A stretch of 64,000 bases of DNA from Monodelphis domestica (taxonomy: Eukaryota > Chordata > Mammalia > Didelphimorphia > Didelphidae), in NCBI RefSeq assembly GCF_027887165.1, contig NC_077228.1:212525635-212589634 (forward strand), given 5' to 3'. Under the pieces are notes generated by a model. That model searched no databases. It saw only the letters and a program-made list of their open reading frames with translations, and was not told the origin of the DNA. The position numbers were made by a program, and so were the translations under genes. Shown here in pieces: positions 23,035 through 35,672 of this stretch. Position 1 is the stretch's first letter. Each line of letters begins with the position of its first letter.

Positions 23035-23225
23035 GGGGGCAGCTAGGTGGCTTAGTGAATTGAGAGGACAGGAGAAGTCCTGGGTTCAAATCAGACCTCA
23101 GACATGTACTAGATTTGTGATCCTGGGCAAGTCACTTAACCTCCATTGCCTACTCCTTACCACTCTTCTGCCTTGGAACCAATATACAGCATTGATTTTA
23201 AGATGGAAAGTGTTTAAAAAAAAAA
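23035..23225 (+). repeat. CORE-SINE
   Basis: Plus copy immediately 3' of the L1 A-rich end; head GGGGGCAGCTAGGTGGCTTA. Confidence 0.85.
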
Positions 23226-24339
23226 GGAGGAATTATTGTAGTTCTAGAGATTCTCCCAAAGAAGGATCAAGTCACTTGGTAATATTGGTAGGTAGGCCCC
23301 AGGACTAAGGAAATTCCTAAGTCTATGCTTTGATCTGAGATCTGCTTCACCTGCTTCCCTAAGCATATCTAGAAAAGTTGGTCCAAGTCTCTGCCAGCCC
23401 CATATCCCAGCCAACAATGACCCCCAACTGCTTTAATCACACGCATCAACTAACTTAATCTTGATTGGGTGACTTGTAAAGGCTTTCCTTCCTGATTCTG
23501 TTTTGTTTCAAGGAATATGAAAATTAAGTTTTATCTCCCAAGCACACACTCAACAAAGCAGTGGGTCCTGGAGCTGGATGATACTGGGTAAAATCAACTC
23601 AAAAGTATGAACTCTGTTATGGGTCATTAACGGAGCAATTTTGCAGTCAAAGGCATTGGCAGGGGAAGGGGCTAAAGTTCTGGTGGATTAATAAACTGCT
23701 TACCATCCTGGCAAGGGATCAGACCCACTCTGAATATATCCCAGCACGGGTGGTGGTCAGTATTTCTCCATGAATGAATAAAACCAGCCGCGTCAGGAGT
23801 TTCCAAAACAAACAGCATGCCAGGCAGCAGAGACAGGTCCCCTCCATGCTGCTATCAGCAGCCGTCCAGGGAACAGAAAATGGTTCTCTGTCAATCAAAG
23901 CCTTTCTCCTTTCTGGAGCCTGGGAAAGAATGTGTGGCTGTGCATTTGTTGACCTGCAGCTGTAAATCAAGCCTGCACACTTAAAAGAGCCCTTGGAAAG
24001 CAAGGCTCGTCCCTGAACGCCTGAACCTTGGTGGAGGCAAGTCTGATCCCATTTCAGGGACTGGAAGGAATGCTCAGCAATGAAGGATGCCCTCCTTCCT
24101 TCTGGGTCAAGATGTCAATTGCAGGTTTTAATGGAAAAATGGTCAAGTTCCAATTTAGGATCAAAGAATTGCTGATTTAGAGCTGAGGAGTAGGGAGAGG
24201 CAGGCACTTAAACTCCAGACAATGCTTTCACACAATAAAATAGAATTATTAGGGAGTGAGGGAAGGTTCCCCACTTAGGAGTTCTCTGTAATAAAAGAAA
24301 ACCAGTCCTTTATCCCATTCCATAGTAGAAGGAATCTAG
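23226..24339. other. LLGL2: Repeat-free intronic island
   Basis: I see no repeat for about 1.1 kb. 23,560-24,080 has balanced composition and motifs such as TTGACCTGCAGCTG. No convincing coding frame. Possible conserved regulatory element. Confidence 0.45.
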
Positions 24340-24718
24340 TCCCACTACCTCATTTTATATATGAGGATATGGAGGCCGCCCTTGACTACTTCAAGTTCAC
24401 ACAGGTAGTAGGTAGAAGAACTGATATTTAAACCCAAGTCCTCCAGCTTTACATCCAAAACTTTCCTCTTCAACACAGCTGTATATTTCAGTCACATTCA
24501 ACTCTTCCTGACCCCATTGGGATTTCCTTGGCAATGATACTAGAGTAGTTTGCTATCTCTTTCTCTAGCTCATTTTACAAATGAGGAAACTGAGGCAAAC
24601 AAGGTGGAGTGACTTGTCCAGAGTCACACAGCTAGTGTGTATATGAGGCTGGATTTAGACTCAGGTCTTCCTGATTCTAGACCTGGTGCTCTATCCATTG
24701 GGTCACCTAATTGCCTTT
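24340..24718 (-). repeat. MIR-type fragment and RTE-tailed SINE
   Basis: MIR-type minus copy at 24,340-24,450. RTE-tailed SINE minus at 24,475-24,718 (TTCAGTCACATTCAACTCTT ... CTGGTGCTCTATCCATTGG). Confidence 0.8.
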
Positions 24719-25009
24719 TTCCTCAAGATGTTGCCTTCCATTTAAGACTCAAGAGATTCCCAGGTAGTTGATTTGACGGGAAATTCCCTGAATTTAGTAA
24801 ACAAATACAAAACTTGAGAAAAAGAAACCCTGAGGCTTTTGGGATAGGAAAAAGGGAGAGACTTACTTCTCTCCTTGGAATTCCCTGCCTTCCCAGACAA
24901 GCACTGAGTATTTGTTTCCACATTCCAGTGTGGAAGTAGATTCTATTGAGGTAGAGATCCATTTTTTTTCCTCTTTGTGTCCTTAGTATAAATAAACATG
25001 CTTGTCATG
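24719..25009. other. LLGL2: Unassigned intronic sequence
   Basis: Nothing that I can name. Confidence 0.4.
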
Positions 25010-25195
25010 GCAGAAACTAAGTAACACAGTAGATAAGAGCACCTGGAAGGCCAGGGTTCAGCTGATTTCAAACATTTCCTAGCTGTGAGAGACCCTGGGC
25101 AAGTCACTTAACCCCTACGGCTGCCTATAGCTGTTACCACTCTTCTGCCTTGGAACTGAAAAGATTCTCATATAGAAGATAAGGGTTTTAAAAAA
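25010..25195 (+). repeat. CORE-SINE, diverged
   Basis: Plus copy with CCCTGGGCAAGTCACTTAAC and a shortened tail. Confidence 0.8.
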
Positions 25196-25199
25196 AAAA

Positions 25200-26900
25200 T
25201 TCACAGCAATACCACTACTGGGTCTATATTCCAAATAGATCAGAAATAGGGGAAAATAACTTAATTATACAAAAATATTTTTAGTAGCTCTTTTGTAGTG
25301 GCAAAAAGCCACTACATCCATCAATTGAGGAATTAGTTGAACAATTTGTGACATGGTTGTAATGGAATACTATTGTGCCATAAGAAATGACAAACAGGAT
25401 GAATTCAGAAAAATCTGGGAAGAATTATTTGAACTGATGTAAAATGAAGTGCATAGAATAATATATACAGTAATAGAAATATTGTATGATGATCAACTGT
25501 GAAACCATGATCAGCAAAACAAAGTTCTAAGATAGCCTTAAGGGACAAATAATAAAATGCTATCCACAACTAAAGAAGGAATTGCTACAATCTGATTACA
25601 GATCAAAGCATACCATATTTCGCTTTGTTTCCTTCATGAGGTTTTTATTGTGTGTGATATGTGTCTTCTGTCATGGCATGGGGAATATGGAAACATTTAT
25701 TACACGAAAGCACTAATATAATCTATTTCAGACTATTTACTGCCTTGGGGAGGGGAGAAGGGAATATGAATTGCAGAATCTGTCAGAAAATCATGTCAAA
25801 AATTGTTTCTACATGTAATTGAAAAAACTGAAGTAAAAAAAAAAGTTCCTCAATTCCCAGTAGATAAGTAGTCAAAGGATATGAATAGGTAGTTAAAAAA
25901 AAACAAAACAGGCCAGTACTCAATAACCTTATTTAAAAAAACCCTCCCAAATGATTAATTAAAGAAATGGAAATTAAAACAGCTTAGAAATTCCACCCCA
26001 TAATCATCAGATTTATAAAGAAAAGGAAAATGACACCTGTTGGAGGGGCTGTGGAAAGAGGCAATGGTGGGTGGAGCTGTTTGTGGCAACTTCAAAAGCA
26101 ACTTAGAGGGGGCAACTGGGTGGCTCAGTGGATTGAGAGCCAGGCCTATAAGAGATGGGAGGTCCTGGGTTCAAATTTGAGAGCAAGTCACTTCATCCTC
26201 ATTGCCTAGACCTGACCGTTCTTATGCCTTGGAACTAATACTCAGTATTGATTCTAAGAGGAAGGTAAGGGTTTAAAAAAAACAACACATCTCCCAAATC
26301 ACTAAACTGTGGCACATATTTTGACCCCAAAATACCAATGGATTAAAAATACAGGATAAAGACTCACATACACAAAAATATTCATAACAACACTTCTGCT
26401 GTGTCAAAGAACTAGAAACAGTGGATACTCACCAATTGGGGAATGAGTGAAAAAACTAGTGTATGAATGCAATGGATTATTATCACTCCACATTAAATTA
26501 TGAAATTCACAGATTTAGAATCATTTCATTTCAAAATTCAGATTAATGTAATGATCAGTCATAAATCTCAGAAGACCGACAATGTATTTTTCAGTCTGAT
26601 TTGTTTCTGCAACTACACATTACTTACTTTGGAGGAGGGCCTATGATACTATGCCAAAAGAGAGGAAAAAGGGGAGATAAGAGCATAAATGAAATATTTT
26701 TAAAACATACAAGACAGCAGGAGACCTTTGATGAAGGGATCCAGACAAGCAAGGAAATGTTAATATTACTTCACTGAATTTAATTAGATTTATAGTTTCA
26801 TATGCAATCCTCATTTTTCAAAAAAGGGTATATGGAAATCAGGTATGTTGATGTTTGTCAAGTTTATAATTAAAAAAAAAAAGAAAGCATTTAAAAAAGA
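25200..26900 (+). repeat. L1 3' fragments with a CORE-SINE between
   Basis: 25,200-25,840 is an L1 3' end (CAATACCACTACTGGGTCTA ... TACATGTAATTGAAAAAACT). 25,860-26,105 and 26,290-26,900 are a second, older L1 3' region interrupted by a plus CORE-SINE at 26,108-26,285. Confidence 0.75.
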
Positions 26901-27997
26901 TGCTTGCTAATTGATGACAGCTGCTATAGTGCCCCAGGAATACTGGTGGGGGAAAGGCAGGAAATCAATCAACAGACTTTAATAAATTCTTAGTAGAAGC
27001 CAGATAGGCACTAAGGCAGAGAAGACAAAAAACACAAAACACCAATCCCTACCCTTAAGTAATTCACATTCTAAAGGGAAGGATTAGATTAAAGGTGGGC
27101 TGGAGAACTAGAGGAGCAGCCCAGGAATCCAGCAAAATATGCAAAAGCTCAAAGCCAAGTGCCACTTTGTTCTCTAGGTTCCAACCTGCCTTTAAGGAGT
27201 CTTTATCTTACATTTAATTGTGTTTTGTGCTTTACAAAACCATCCACAATTTGAAATACAGGGCAAGTATCATCTAGGAAAGAGATTAAATTCATAGCAA
27301 GTCACTTAATGCTAGCCTAGGGTTGTCTAGCCCTTCCCCCCTTTTCTCTTAGAACCAAGATACAGTATCCATTCTAAGACAGAAGGTAAAGGTTTAAAAC
27401 TATTTTTTAAAAAGTCATCTTTCTTTAGTGTGGAAAACATCTATTACACACCTCTATATAATGCCCCCCAAGTTGGTCCCCAGTCCCCAAGATGAGAACT
27501 GGTAGAGCAGGGCAGGAAGGTCTTAAGTCACTTTCTAGGGAGCTCCTAAAAATTCAGCTTTGTAAATGTCCCACAGGAGAATCCTGTTATCCTGAGAGCT
27601 GGTGGTTTGTTCTATATTCTCTGGAGTGATTGATTTTCCCAGCCAAAAGGAACTGTTTTAGTACTTGAAACACTTCAGCCTCCCCACCAGAGGGACTGCT
27701 ATGATCAGGTCTTGAAGATGGAAAAATTTCTGAATCATATCATATAAAGAATTTGCATTCTTTACAGAGTGAGGCCAGACTTGAGTTGCTACCAAGACAT
27801 AAAAAGAGAGGACTGCTCCAATATACTGCCCACTCACCCCAACCACATTTGCCCTCTGCTTCCTAAACATACCAGCAACTCCAACCACAGCTTCCTTTCT
27901 TCTATCAATCAGATCAAATGGAAATTATTAGCCAGGCCCCCAAAACCCAGTCAACTGGCCTTCTAATTTCTTTCAGCCTAAATCACCTGGCCCAATT
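26901..27997. repeat. Old repeat, partial CORE-SINE and unassigned sequence
   Basis: 26,970-27,095 carries the old CCCTTAAGTAATTCACATTC signature. 27,300-27,405 is the 3' half of a plus CORE-SINE. 27,420-27,997 is unassigned. Confidence 0.55.
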
Positions 27998-28165
27998 CTC
28001 TCCTCCTTTCCCTTCCTTTTTTCTCTTCTTGCTCTTTCCTTCCTTATCTCCTTCCTTTTCTCTTCCTCCTCTTTCCCTTTCTCTCTCCTCATCTATTTCC
28101 TTTATTCTCTCTCCCCCTTTCCCTCCTTATCTATTTCCTTTTCTCCCTCTCTCCCCCTCACCAAT
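27998..28165. repeat. Pyrimidine-rich low-complexity tract
   Basis: Almost pure C/T for 168 bases. It gives a meaningless Ser/Pro/Leu-rich open frame on the plus strand. Confidence 0.9.
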
Positions 28166-28174
28166 AGCCCTTCC

Positions 28175-28368
28175 CTTCCCTCTTGAAATCCATACTAAGT
28201 AATGGTTCTAAGGCAGAAGAGGGATCAGGGCTAGACAATTAGGGTTAAGTGACTTGCCCAGGGTCACACAGGTAAGACATGTTTTAAAAGCCATATTTGA
28301 ACCAGGACTTCCTGCCTCTAGTCCTGGTTTTCTATCTACTGGGCCACTTCGATGCCTCCCACCTCTCT
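28175..28368 (-). repeat. CORE-SINE
   Basis: Minus copy; GTTAAGTGACTTGCCCAGGG intact, tail and head diverged. Confidence 0.85.
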
Positions 28369-28924
28369 CTTTATTACTTCTTTGGGTCTCTCATACAAAT
28401 AACCCTCCACCCATTCTCTTATTTTTGTTTTTCATGCCTTACACTCCCTCTGGCCTTACTACTATGGGTCAGGCACTAGGAGTGTGAGAAAAGATGAAGA
28501 CTGAGCTTCCTGGGGAGTAGGGGATGAAACAAGCACACTGCAGACTCAGGTTCTTGCCACGAGAGAAATGCTTTAATTGGAGGAAGCAGAAAGCAGTGTA
28601 GAGGATGGAAGAATATGAGAAAAGCTCCAAAGAAGTAGCAGGCAAAGGAGACCTGGAGAAGGCTGGATAGAGTTAACAGAGGGAGTCTAGGAAGAGGGCA
28701 TTCTAAATTGAAAAAGCAATATAAGCAAAAGCTTAGGAGGTGGAAAAGCAACAAAATATATTCAGGAAAATTTGTATTCCACTTTTTTCTGGAACATAAG
28801 CAGCACAGACAGTTGTTTTTCTGCTAAAGTTCTTGTTTTTGAGATAGTAAGAAACTGACATCTAACTTATCAATAACTCCACAGGGGGAAAAAAGCACAC
28901 AATCAACTATTTTTTGTTTGGTGA
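28369..28924. other. LLGL2: Unassigned intronic sequence
   Basis: No gene or repeat that I can name in about 550 bases. Confidence 0.4.
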
Positions 28925-29515
28925 TTGTTGTTCACTCCTCTCAAGTCAATTCAATTCTTTGTGACCCCATTTGGGGTTTTTTTGGGCAAATTACCGGAGA
29001 AGTTTGCCATTTCCTTCTCCAGATTTTACAGATAAGGAAACTGAGGCAAACAGGGTTAAGTGATTTGCCCAAGTTCAGATAGCCACTAAGTGTCCAGATC
29101 TAATGGGATGTCTATCAGTTGGGGAATGACTGAACAAACTATGGTTTATGAACATAGTATTGTGTTGTAAGAAATGGTGAAGAAAACGGCTCCAAAGAAA
29201 CAGAGGACAACTGGCTGTAAAGTAAGCAGAACCAGGAGAACAATCTACATAACAGCATCACAGGAAAGGCAACTTTGAAAGACTTTTCCTCTGGTCAATG
29301 CAAACACTGATCATGGTTCCAGGGGATCCAAGAAGAAACCGGCTTCCCACCCCCTGACAAAATTAGGTGAGAAGACTTAAGATAGATTTTGGGGGACATG
29401 GCCAATGAGGGAATTGGTTTTGTTCAATGATGCATAGGAATTACAAGGATCTTTTCTCACTTTCTTTTGGAGTGGGAGGAAGGGGAGAAAGGGTAAGCAG
29501 TTTTTTGTTAATTAA
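28925..29515. repeat. RTE-tailed SINE and L1 3' fragment
   Basis: Minus RTE SINE at 28,925-29,105 (CTTTGTGACCCCATTTGGGG). Plus L1 3' remnant at 29,105-29,515 (GGGATGTCTATCAGTTGGGG). Confidence 0.75.
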
Positions 29516-29544
29516 AAAAAAATGAAAGAAAGCTCCTTGGATTT

Positions 29545-30350
29545 TTGTGTTAAGAGGACTCGGGTTCGCATTTTGGGTCCTTCTTGTGTGACACTGGATA
29601 AATTGCTTAATTTCTCTGGACCTCTTTTCTACTATTAAATGAAGGAGCCAGACTAGGTAATATCCAAGGTTCCTTTTATCTCTAAAATCCCATGATCTAA
29701 GGAGAGAAGCCAGGAAAACGTAATTTTGGACTAAAGCATGGAGAGTTTGGATTTTCATGGGTACTATGTCCTGGGAAATGGATGAAGGTTTTTTTGTTTT
29801 TTGTATTTTGAGTAGGTATATGTTATGGTATATACAGGTTCAGTGGCGAGAGTGCTAGGAAGTCCCCAGGTTCAAATCTGGCCTCAGGCACTTACTTGAA
29901 TAAGTCATTTAACTTTTATTTGCCTTGATCCAATCTACTGGAGAAGAAAATGGCAAACCTTTCTACTATCTTTACCAAGAAAATCCCAGAGATAGCACTG
30001 ATTTGTTATGGTCCAAGGTTACAATGAATCTGACACAACTCAACAACTCCTTATTTTGGGTGAATTGGGTGGCTAAAGGGATAGAATGCTGGGCCTGGAG
30101 TCAAGAAGACTGGTGCTCAAATCTGGTGGTAGATAGCTGTGTGACCCTGAACAAGTCACTCAGCTCTGCCTCGGTTTTCTCATCCATAAAATTAGCTGGA
30201 GAAGGAAATGGCAACCAATTCCAGAATCTTTGCCAAGAAAATTCCAAATGAGGTCATGAAGAGTCAGACACAGCAAACTCCATTATTAAATACTCCAGTA
30301 TCTTTGCCAAGAGAATCCCATAATTGGTCGCAAAGAGTGAATGAGAACAA
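29545..30350 (+). repeat. MIR-type copy and two RTE-tailed SINEs
   Basis: MIR-type at 29,545-29,700. RTE-tailed SINEs at 29,835-30,050 and 30,055-30,290, followed by an extra copy of the tail segment (CTCCAGTATCTTTGCCAAGA) at 30,294-30,345. Confidence 0.75.
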
Positions 30351-30404
30351 AGTTATGGTCAGAATTCTGCATTGGGAAGATGAATTTGGATTTACAGGAT
30401 GGAA

Positions 30405-30560
30405 TAGAACTGAGGTTCTTATCTTGGAGTCTGTGAATTTTATTTGATAATTGTATTCCAACATAATCGGTCTCCTTTGTAATTCTATATTTTAGGAATT
30501 GAAAAACATGACTCTAAAAAGGGGGTAGTCCATGGGCTCCATGGTTCTGTCCAAGGAGCC
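30405..30560 (+). repeat. Old interspersed repeat (unnamed)
   Basis: Matches the family at 18,835, 39,345 and 45,825 (GAATTTTATTTGATAATTGTATTCCAACATAAT-like). I cannot name it. Confidence 0.5.
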
Positions 30561-31059
30561 CATTATATAAAACAGGCCAAGAAAATCCAGTATTGAGGAG
30601 ATCATGCTTCCAGGAAAGCCAATTAGTTTACAATAAAGTTTTTTAAGAGGGACTTCCTGATTTTATCCGGGTGGGGAGCTTCAGTTGAAGAATGATCTTT
30701 ACCCACACTTAGAGGTCCATTCGGTGCCTTTTAAAGTTAGAGTTGCCTGAGGGTATTGAGAAGATTAAATGCCTTTTCTAGGATTCCAGAGTCTACAAGC
30801 TGGAAGAGTTCAGGTGAAAGGTCCTAAAGGAAGATACTGGAAAAGGAGGAAACAAAGCTGAGAATGATGGTGTAGTGAGGTAGATGCTGGAATGAGATTT
30901 CAAGCTTGGGTCAATAAAAAGAACTGTTTCATAATGAAATAAACTTCTAAAATAAGCAGTGAGCTCCCTCTCACCAGAGGAATCCAAGCAGAAGTTGGAT
31001 GGTTTACCTGGCAGAGATGTTGTAGAAGGAAATCTTATTCCTGATAGGAGGTTGGACTA
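30561..31059. other. LLGL2: Unassigned intronic sequence
   Basis: Nothing that I can name. Confidence 0.4.
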
Positions 31060-31370
31060 TATGACCTGAAGTCCCCTTCCAGAATTCATATTCTCCTGTA
31101 TTTTTCTTATCTTTTGTTTTTATGTTGTCTCCCACATCCCTTCTTCTTCCCAAGAGATGTCTTATAATTAGCCTTCCTTAATCCCTCTTGATTTCAGTGC
31201 TTTCCCTCTTTAAATTATTTTCTATTTGTACTGTACATACCTTGCTTTGTATATATCCCCCCATTAGACTGTAAGCTCTCTTTGGCCTCTTCTTTTTGTA
31301 TCCCCAACGCTTAGCACAATGCCTGGCATAAGCATTATTAGTTCAATTCACTTCAGTTCAATAAATAAAG
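31060..31370 (+). repeat. L2/MIR-type 3' end
   Basis: TAGACTGTAAGCTCTCTTTG, CCCCAACGCTTAGCACAATG, CCTGGCATAAGC, ending in CAATAAATAAAG. Confidence 0.75.
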
Positions 31371-32054
31371 AATTAAAAAGACGTAGGAGAGAAAAATTCA
31401 GCAAAACTAATGAACACATTAAAAGAAAATCTAGATATTACCAGCAATTTTACACATTTGTGGTCACCTGTCTCTGAAAAGGAGGATGGAGGTAAGTGTC
31501 CCCCAAGGGCTCATGTTTTGGGGGGGGGGCAACCTTGGTTATAATCTTTCAATGCTTAGTTTCAGTTGTTATTCTTTCCATTTACATTGTAGTCAAGCCA
31601 TATACTGTTTTCCTGTCTCTACTCACTTCACTTTGAATAGTTCATTTAAGTCTGTTCATGCTTCTCTGCATTCATGTTCTTTAATTCTTACTGCAGAGTA
31701 GTATTACTAGGTATGATTCTAAAAAAATATTAATGTGCCACAAAACTCCTCTAAGAAGCCCTTCCTGATGAGTTGCTCTTTTACCCATCATCCCCTACTA
31801 CTTGTGGACATGCTGCTATATCAATGTTTGTTTTTACTTATATTGTGTTCTGAAACCCCAGTTAGATGATAAGTTTATTGATCTTACTTCCTGAATTTCC
31901 TCTTTCCTCTCTCCATCCCTAAACTCTTGTCCCTTAACACATACACACATCTGTATAAAAATAAGGCAGACTACCAAATTCCTCTTAATTAAGCATTTTT
32001 TTCCCTGTTCAACAATTTCCCTTCTTATACTAGGTGCATTAATTCTGCCTGTAT
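31371..32054. other. LLGL2: Unassigned AT-rich sequence
   Basis: A G run at 31,519-31,527; 31,560-31,800 may be diverged LINE sequence. No gene. Confidence 0.4.
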
Positions 32055-33700
32055 GGAAGCTTTTCAGTTTCAACTAATCAATGTTATCTATTTTTATCTG
32101 CCATGCTGCTTTCTGGTTTTCCCAGAATGTTTTTTGGTTTTTAATCAAATAATGATTTTTTTATGTGATTTATATTTTTCACTTTATCAAACATTGGGTT
32201 ATTGAGTTCTATTGTTTCTGTTCCATTGATCTATGGTTTTGATTGCTGCTTTTTTACTATAGTTTTGAGATCTGGACTTGTTATTTATTCTCCTTTCTAT
32301 GATTTCCCTTGATATTCTAAAGTATCCCTTTGGTAAATTTTATTGGAATAGCATTAAAAGCATTAAATTATTTTTGTAATATTGTCACTTTTCTTTTGTT
32401 ATATTGACACAGCCTAGCCATGAGTACTGACTATTCCCCCTCCAGTGATTTAAGTTGTTCTTTACTTCTTTAAGAAGTACTTTCTAATTGAATTTATACA
32501 AGCTTTTTGTGCTTTGGTCATTTCCCAACTATTTTGTAGTTATTTGGAATGACATTTCCCTTTGTACCATTATTCCTTGTGTTTTGCTATAATTACTGAG
32601 AATTGCTGTTGATTGATCTATTTGTTGCTTTTTAGTTTGCTAAAGATATTGTCTCAATTAGTATCCTGGCCCATTCCCTCATTTTCCCAAGTAAACCATC
32701 ATATCATCAGCAAATGGGAAGTTTTATCTCCTCTTTACTTATCTTTATTCCTTCCATTTCTTTCTCTAGTTTTTTTTTCCACCTGCTAGTATTTCCAGAA
32801 CTATTGTGAGAAGAGGCATCCTCCTTTCTTCACTCCTATATTTACTGGAAAAGATTCTGTGTACAATATGTTCTGATTATTTTGTTTCTTTTGGTTTTGC
32901 TGCGATTTCATCTTGCTAATTTATTATTTTACTGATTTATCTTCTCTCTTCCTTTTGTCAAGACCTCAAGTATAGGATGCTGGCTTTTGGTTTTAGAAAG
33001 ATGCTTTTGATGATATATTTTTTCTAAAGTCCTTTTTGTTGATATTTTATAAGGCAATCATTTTGGCCTTTAATATGACTGGTTATATTAATTTCCTAAC
33101 TTTGAACCACTCTTGCATCCCTAGTATAAAGTTCATTTGACCATAATGATTTCTTGGATAAATGAGTACTTTTAGTCCATTAGGATTTTATTTAAAATTT
33201 TTGACTCAATATTCATTAATGATATTAGCCTAGAGGAGCTCCCCAACCCTCATGTTTTATTTTTCCCTTGTTAAGGTATCAGGACCATATATTTCTCATT
33301 TCTGGTAGGATGCTTTCATTACTGATATTTGAGAATAATTTGTCAAGTATGAGTACTAATTATTCTTTAAAAGTTTGATAGAATTCTCCTGTATATCCCT
33401 CAGGGCCAGGAGTTTTTTACTTTTGTATTTCCTTTGTAGCTAGATTATTTCCTCTTCCAAAACAAGATCTCTACCTGGTCTTCTATAGTTTGATTATTTT
33501 ATATCTTTGAAAATATTCTTTTATATTGTTTGTGTCATCCATTTTGTTGAAATATAACTAATAAGTGTATGTGTTCTGATTATTCTTTTTGTTTCTTCTG
33601 GTTTTGCTGAGATTTTACCTTGCTGGTTTACTATTTTACTGATCTGATTCTCTCCTTTTGGTAAGTCCTCTTTGAATTACTCCTTAAGTCAAGTCAGAGC
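32055..33700 (-). repeat. Old L1 ORF2 fragment, antisense
   Basis: The sequence reads as the complement of L1 ORF2. The reverse-transcriptase part gives TTTGAACCACTCTTGCATCC, ATTCATTAATGATATTAGCC and CCTCAGGGCCAGGAG in the known order. It is heavily decayed, with no long frame left. Part of it (33,560-33,660) repeats 32,860-32,960 (TTCTTTTGGTTTTGCTG). Confidence 0.7.
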
Positions 33701-34339
33701 GTATTAGCAAAAGGAACAGAAGCTTGAGGGGGAGAAAGGAATAAGCATTTATATAGTACCTATTATGTGACAGGTTGAGAAAAGGGAAGAGAATCATCTA
33801 TAAAGGTGATTCTCAGACCTATTTATCTAGCATCCCTAACACTTCTCTCCTGACCTTCTGTCTCCCAATTCCAATTGCCTGATGGACCTGATGTCTCCCT
33901 GGATAGAATGTAGACATCTTAAAACTCAACATGTACCAAACTCAATTCATAGAGCCCAAACCCTCCCCTCTTCCAAATTTCCATGTTACACTCACGAGTA
34001 CCAATATCCTCCCAGTTGTTCCAGTGCCATCACAGGATGATATTTTGACTCGAAATGAATTGGATTTAAGACAAAACTGAACAATGTTGTCAGCCTCCCT
34101 CTCTCTTCTAGTCATTTAAGTCCAGTGACAAGACAAGGGTTTGGCCCCTTTTCCTCCAAAAAAAGGAGTAGGGATCACCTGCCCTGGCTTGCTTCCAGTG
34201 TCCAACCCCACCTCCTCCCCAGAAGTTCTGGCTCCTTATCTGAGCTATTCCTTGATCCTTTAAGAGCATGGGATCATGGCTTTTAGAAAATGCATTCTCC
34301 TCTGTTAGGTATTTAAAGCCCATTATACTCTAACTTAGC
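33701..34339. other. LLGL2: Unassigned intronic sequence
   Basis: Unnamed; 33,735-33,775 resembles an old repeat (TATATAGTACCTATTATGTG). Confidence 0.4.
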
Positions 34340-34645
34340 CTTATTGCATATCACTCCTTTCTACAAACTCTACAGACCAAGGAGCCTACTTGCTGTTCCC
34401 CAAGTACCAGGAATGTTCTTGCAGGCCCTCTGCTTTGAAGAATCCTTTCCTGCTCTCCCTCCATTAACTACATTTGTTCTGTATAAATGTAAATCTGGCA
34501 CTTTCCTTCTTGGTCAATATTTCTTTGTCCCTCCCAAGAGAATATAGTAGTCCCCCAAGGGCCTGTCTCACCTCTGTACTTTTCTACCTCTACAGTTGGC
34601 GAGGTTTTTCTGAAACAGAGTAGACCCTTAATAAATAAAAATAAC
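34340..34645 (+). repeat. L2 LINE 3' end
   Basis: CCAAGTACCAGGAATGTTCT, a cleft 3' UTR, then AGTAGACCCTTAATAAATAA. Confidence 0.65.
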
Positions 34646-34849
34646 ACTTTTAATGATTGATGGGAGAGATGAAAGACAGTTTTTTTCTTCCATGCTGGTA
34701 CCATTTAAGGATACTTGATCCAAATTGCCAACAAATGGCTAAGGAGTACTGACCACTATTTCAGAGGTTGCAGTGAAAACAGGATTGGGATGACAAATTC
34801 TGGGAGAGGCTGGGTGGGGAGGAAAGCACTAGACATCCTAGTACCCTGG

Positions 34850-35205
34850 GGAAATGCTGGATTTCAGAATCAGCAAATCATCAAGTCAGAAGACTTGGGT
34901 TCAAATCCTGGTTCAACTACTCACTACCTGTGGGACCTTGTTTGAGTCACTCCATATTTATAAGTTTTAGTTTATTTCATCACTAAAAAGGGGGCAGGGG
35001 TGTGGAGATTTGGAGGACACCTAGGTAGCAAAATAGAGAGCCAGGCCTGGGTTTCAAATCTGGGAGGACTTGAGTTCAAATCTGGCCTCCAACACTTTAT
35101 CTTGTGATCCTGGGCAAGCCACTTAATCCCAATTGTCTAGCTCTTGCTCTGCTGTCTTGGAAGTGATACTCAGTATGGATTTTAAGACAGAAGGTAAGGG
35201 TTTAA
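34850..35205 (+). repeat. MIR-type copy and CORE-SINE
   Basis: MIR-type at 34,850-34,985. Plus CORE-SINE at 35,015-35,205 with a repeated TTCAAATCTGG inside its head region. A run of Gs follows at 35,213-35,225. Confidence 0.8.
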
Positions 35206-35617
35206 AAAGGAAGGGGGGGGGGGGGTTGTTTGTACTGGATCTTCCCTGAGGTATTACTAGCTCTGAAGCCCTGATCCCATGTTCTTATATGATCAAGGAA
35301 CAGCCCAGATAGGGAGCCAGAACTGCCTGGGAGGAGGTGGGGTAGGACACAAGAAGCAAACCAGGGAGAATGGCAGGTGATCTCTACTCTTTTTTTAGGA
35401 GGAAAAAGGGCCAAACCAAGATGAATCTTTTCTACACCAGATTCAACCAACATGTTATTTTCAGCAAGCAGCAAGAGGATACATGCCAATTTCATAGTCC
35501 CTGGGCTTGTTGAATGAATGAGCTTTCTAAAAGACATTTCACTGATGATCAAACCCCAGCAGCCAAGCCGATAATTTAGGAAGTTGTTCTCTCCCCCCAA
35601 CATCCTGTGAGGCTGTG

Positions 35618-35618
<1 letters not shown>
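35206..35618. other. LLGL2: Unassigned intronic sequence
   Basis: No repeat that I can name apart from the G run at its start. Confidence 0.4.

Positions 35619-35672
<54 letters not shown>

Noticed and set aside
27918-28202. 94-codon plus frame of Ser/Pro/Leu/Phe
   Set aside because: It reads through a pyrimidine tract; composition artefact.
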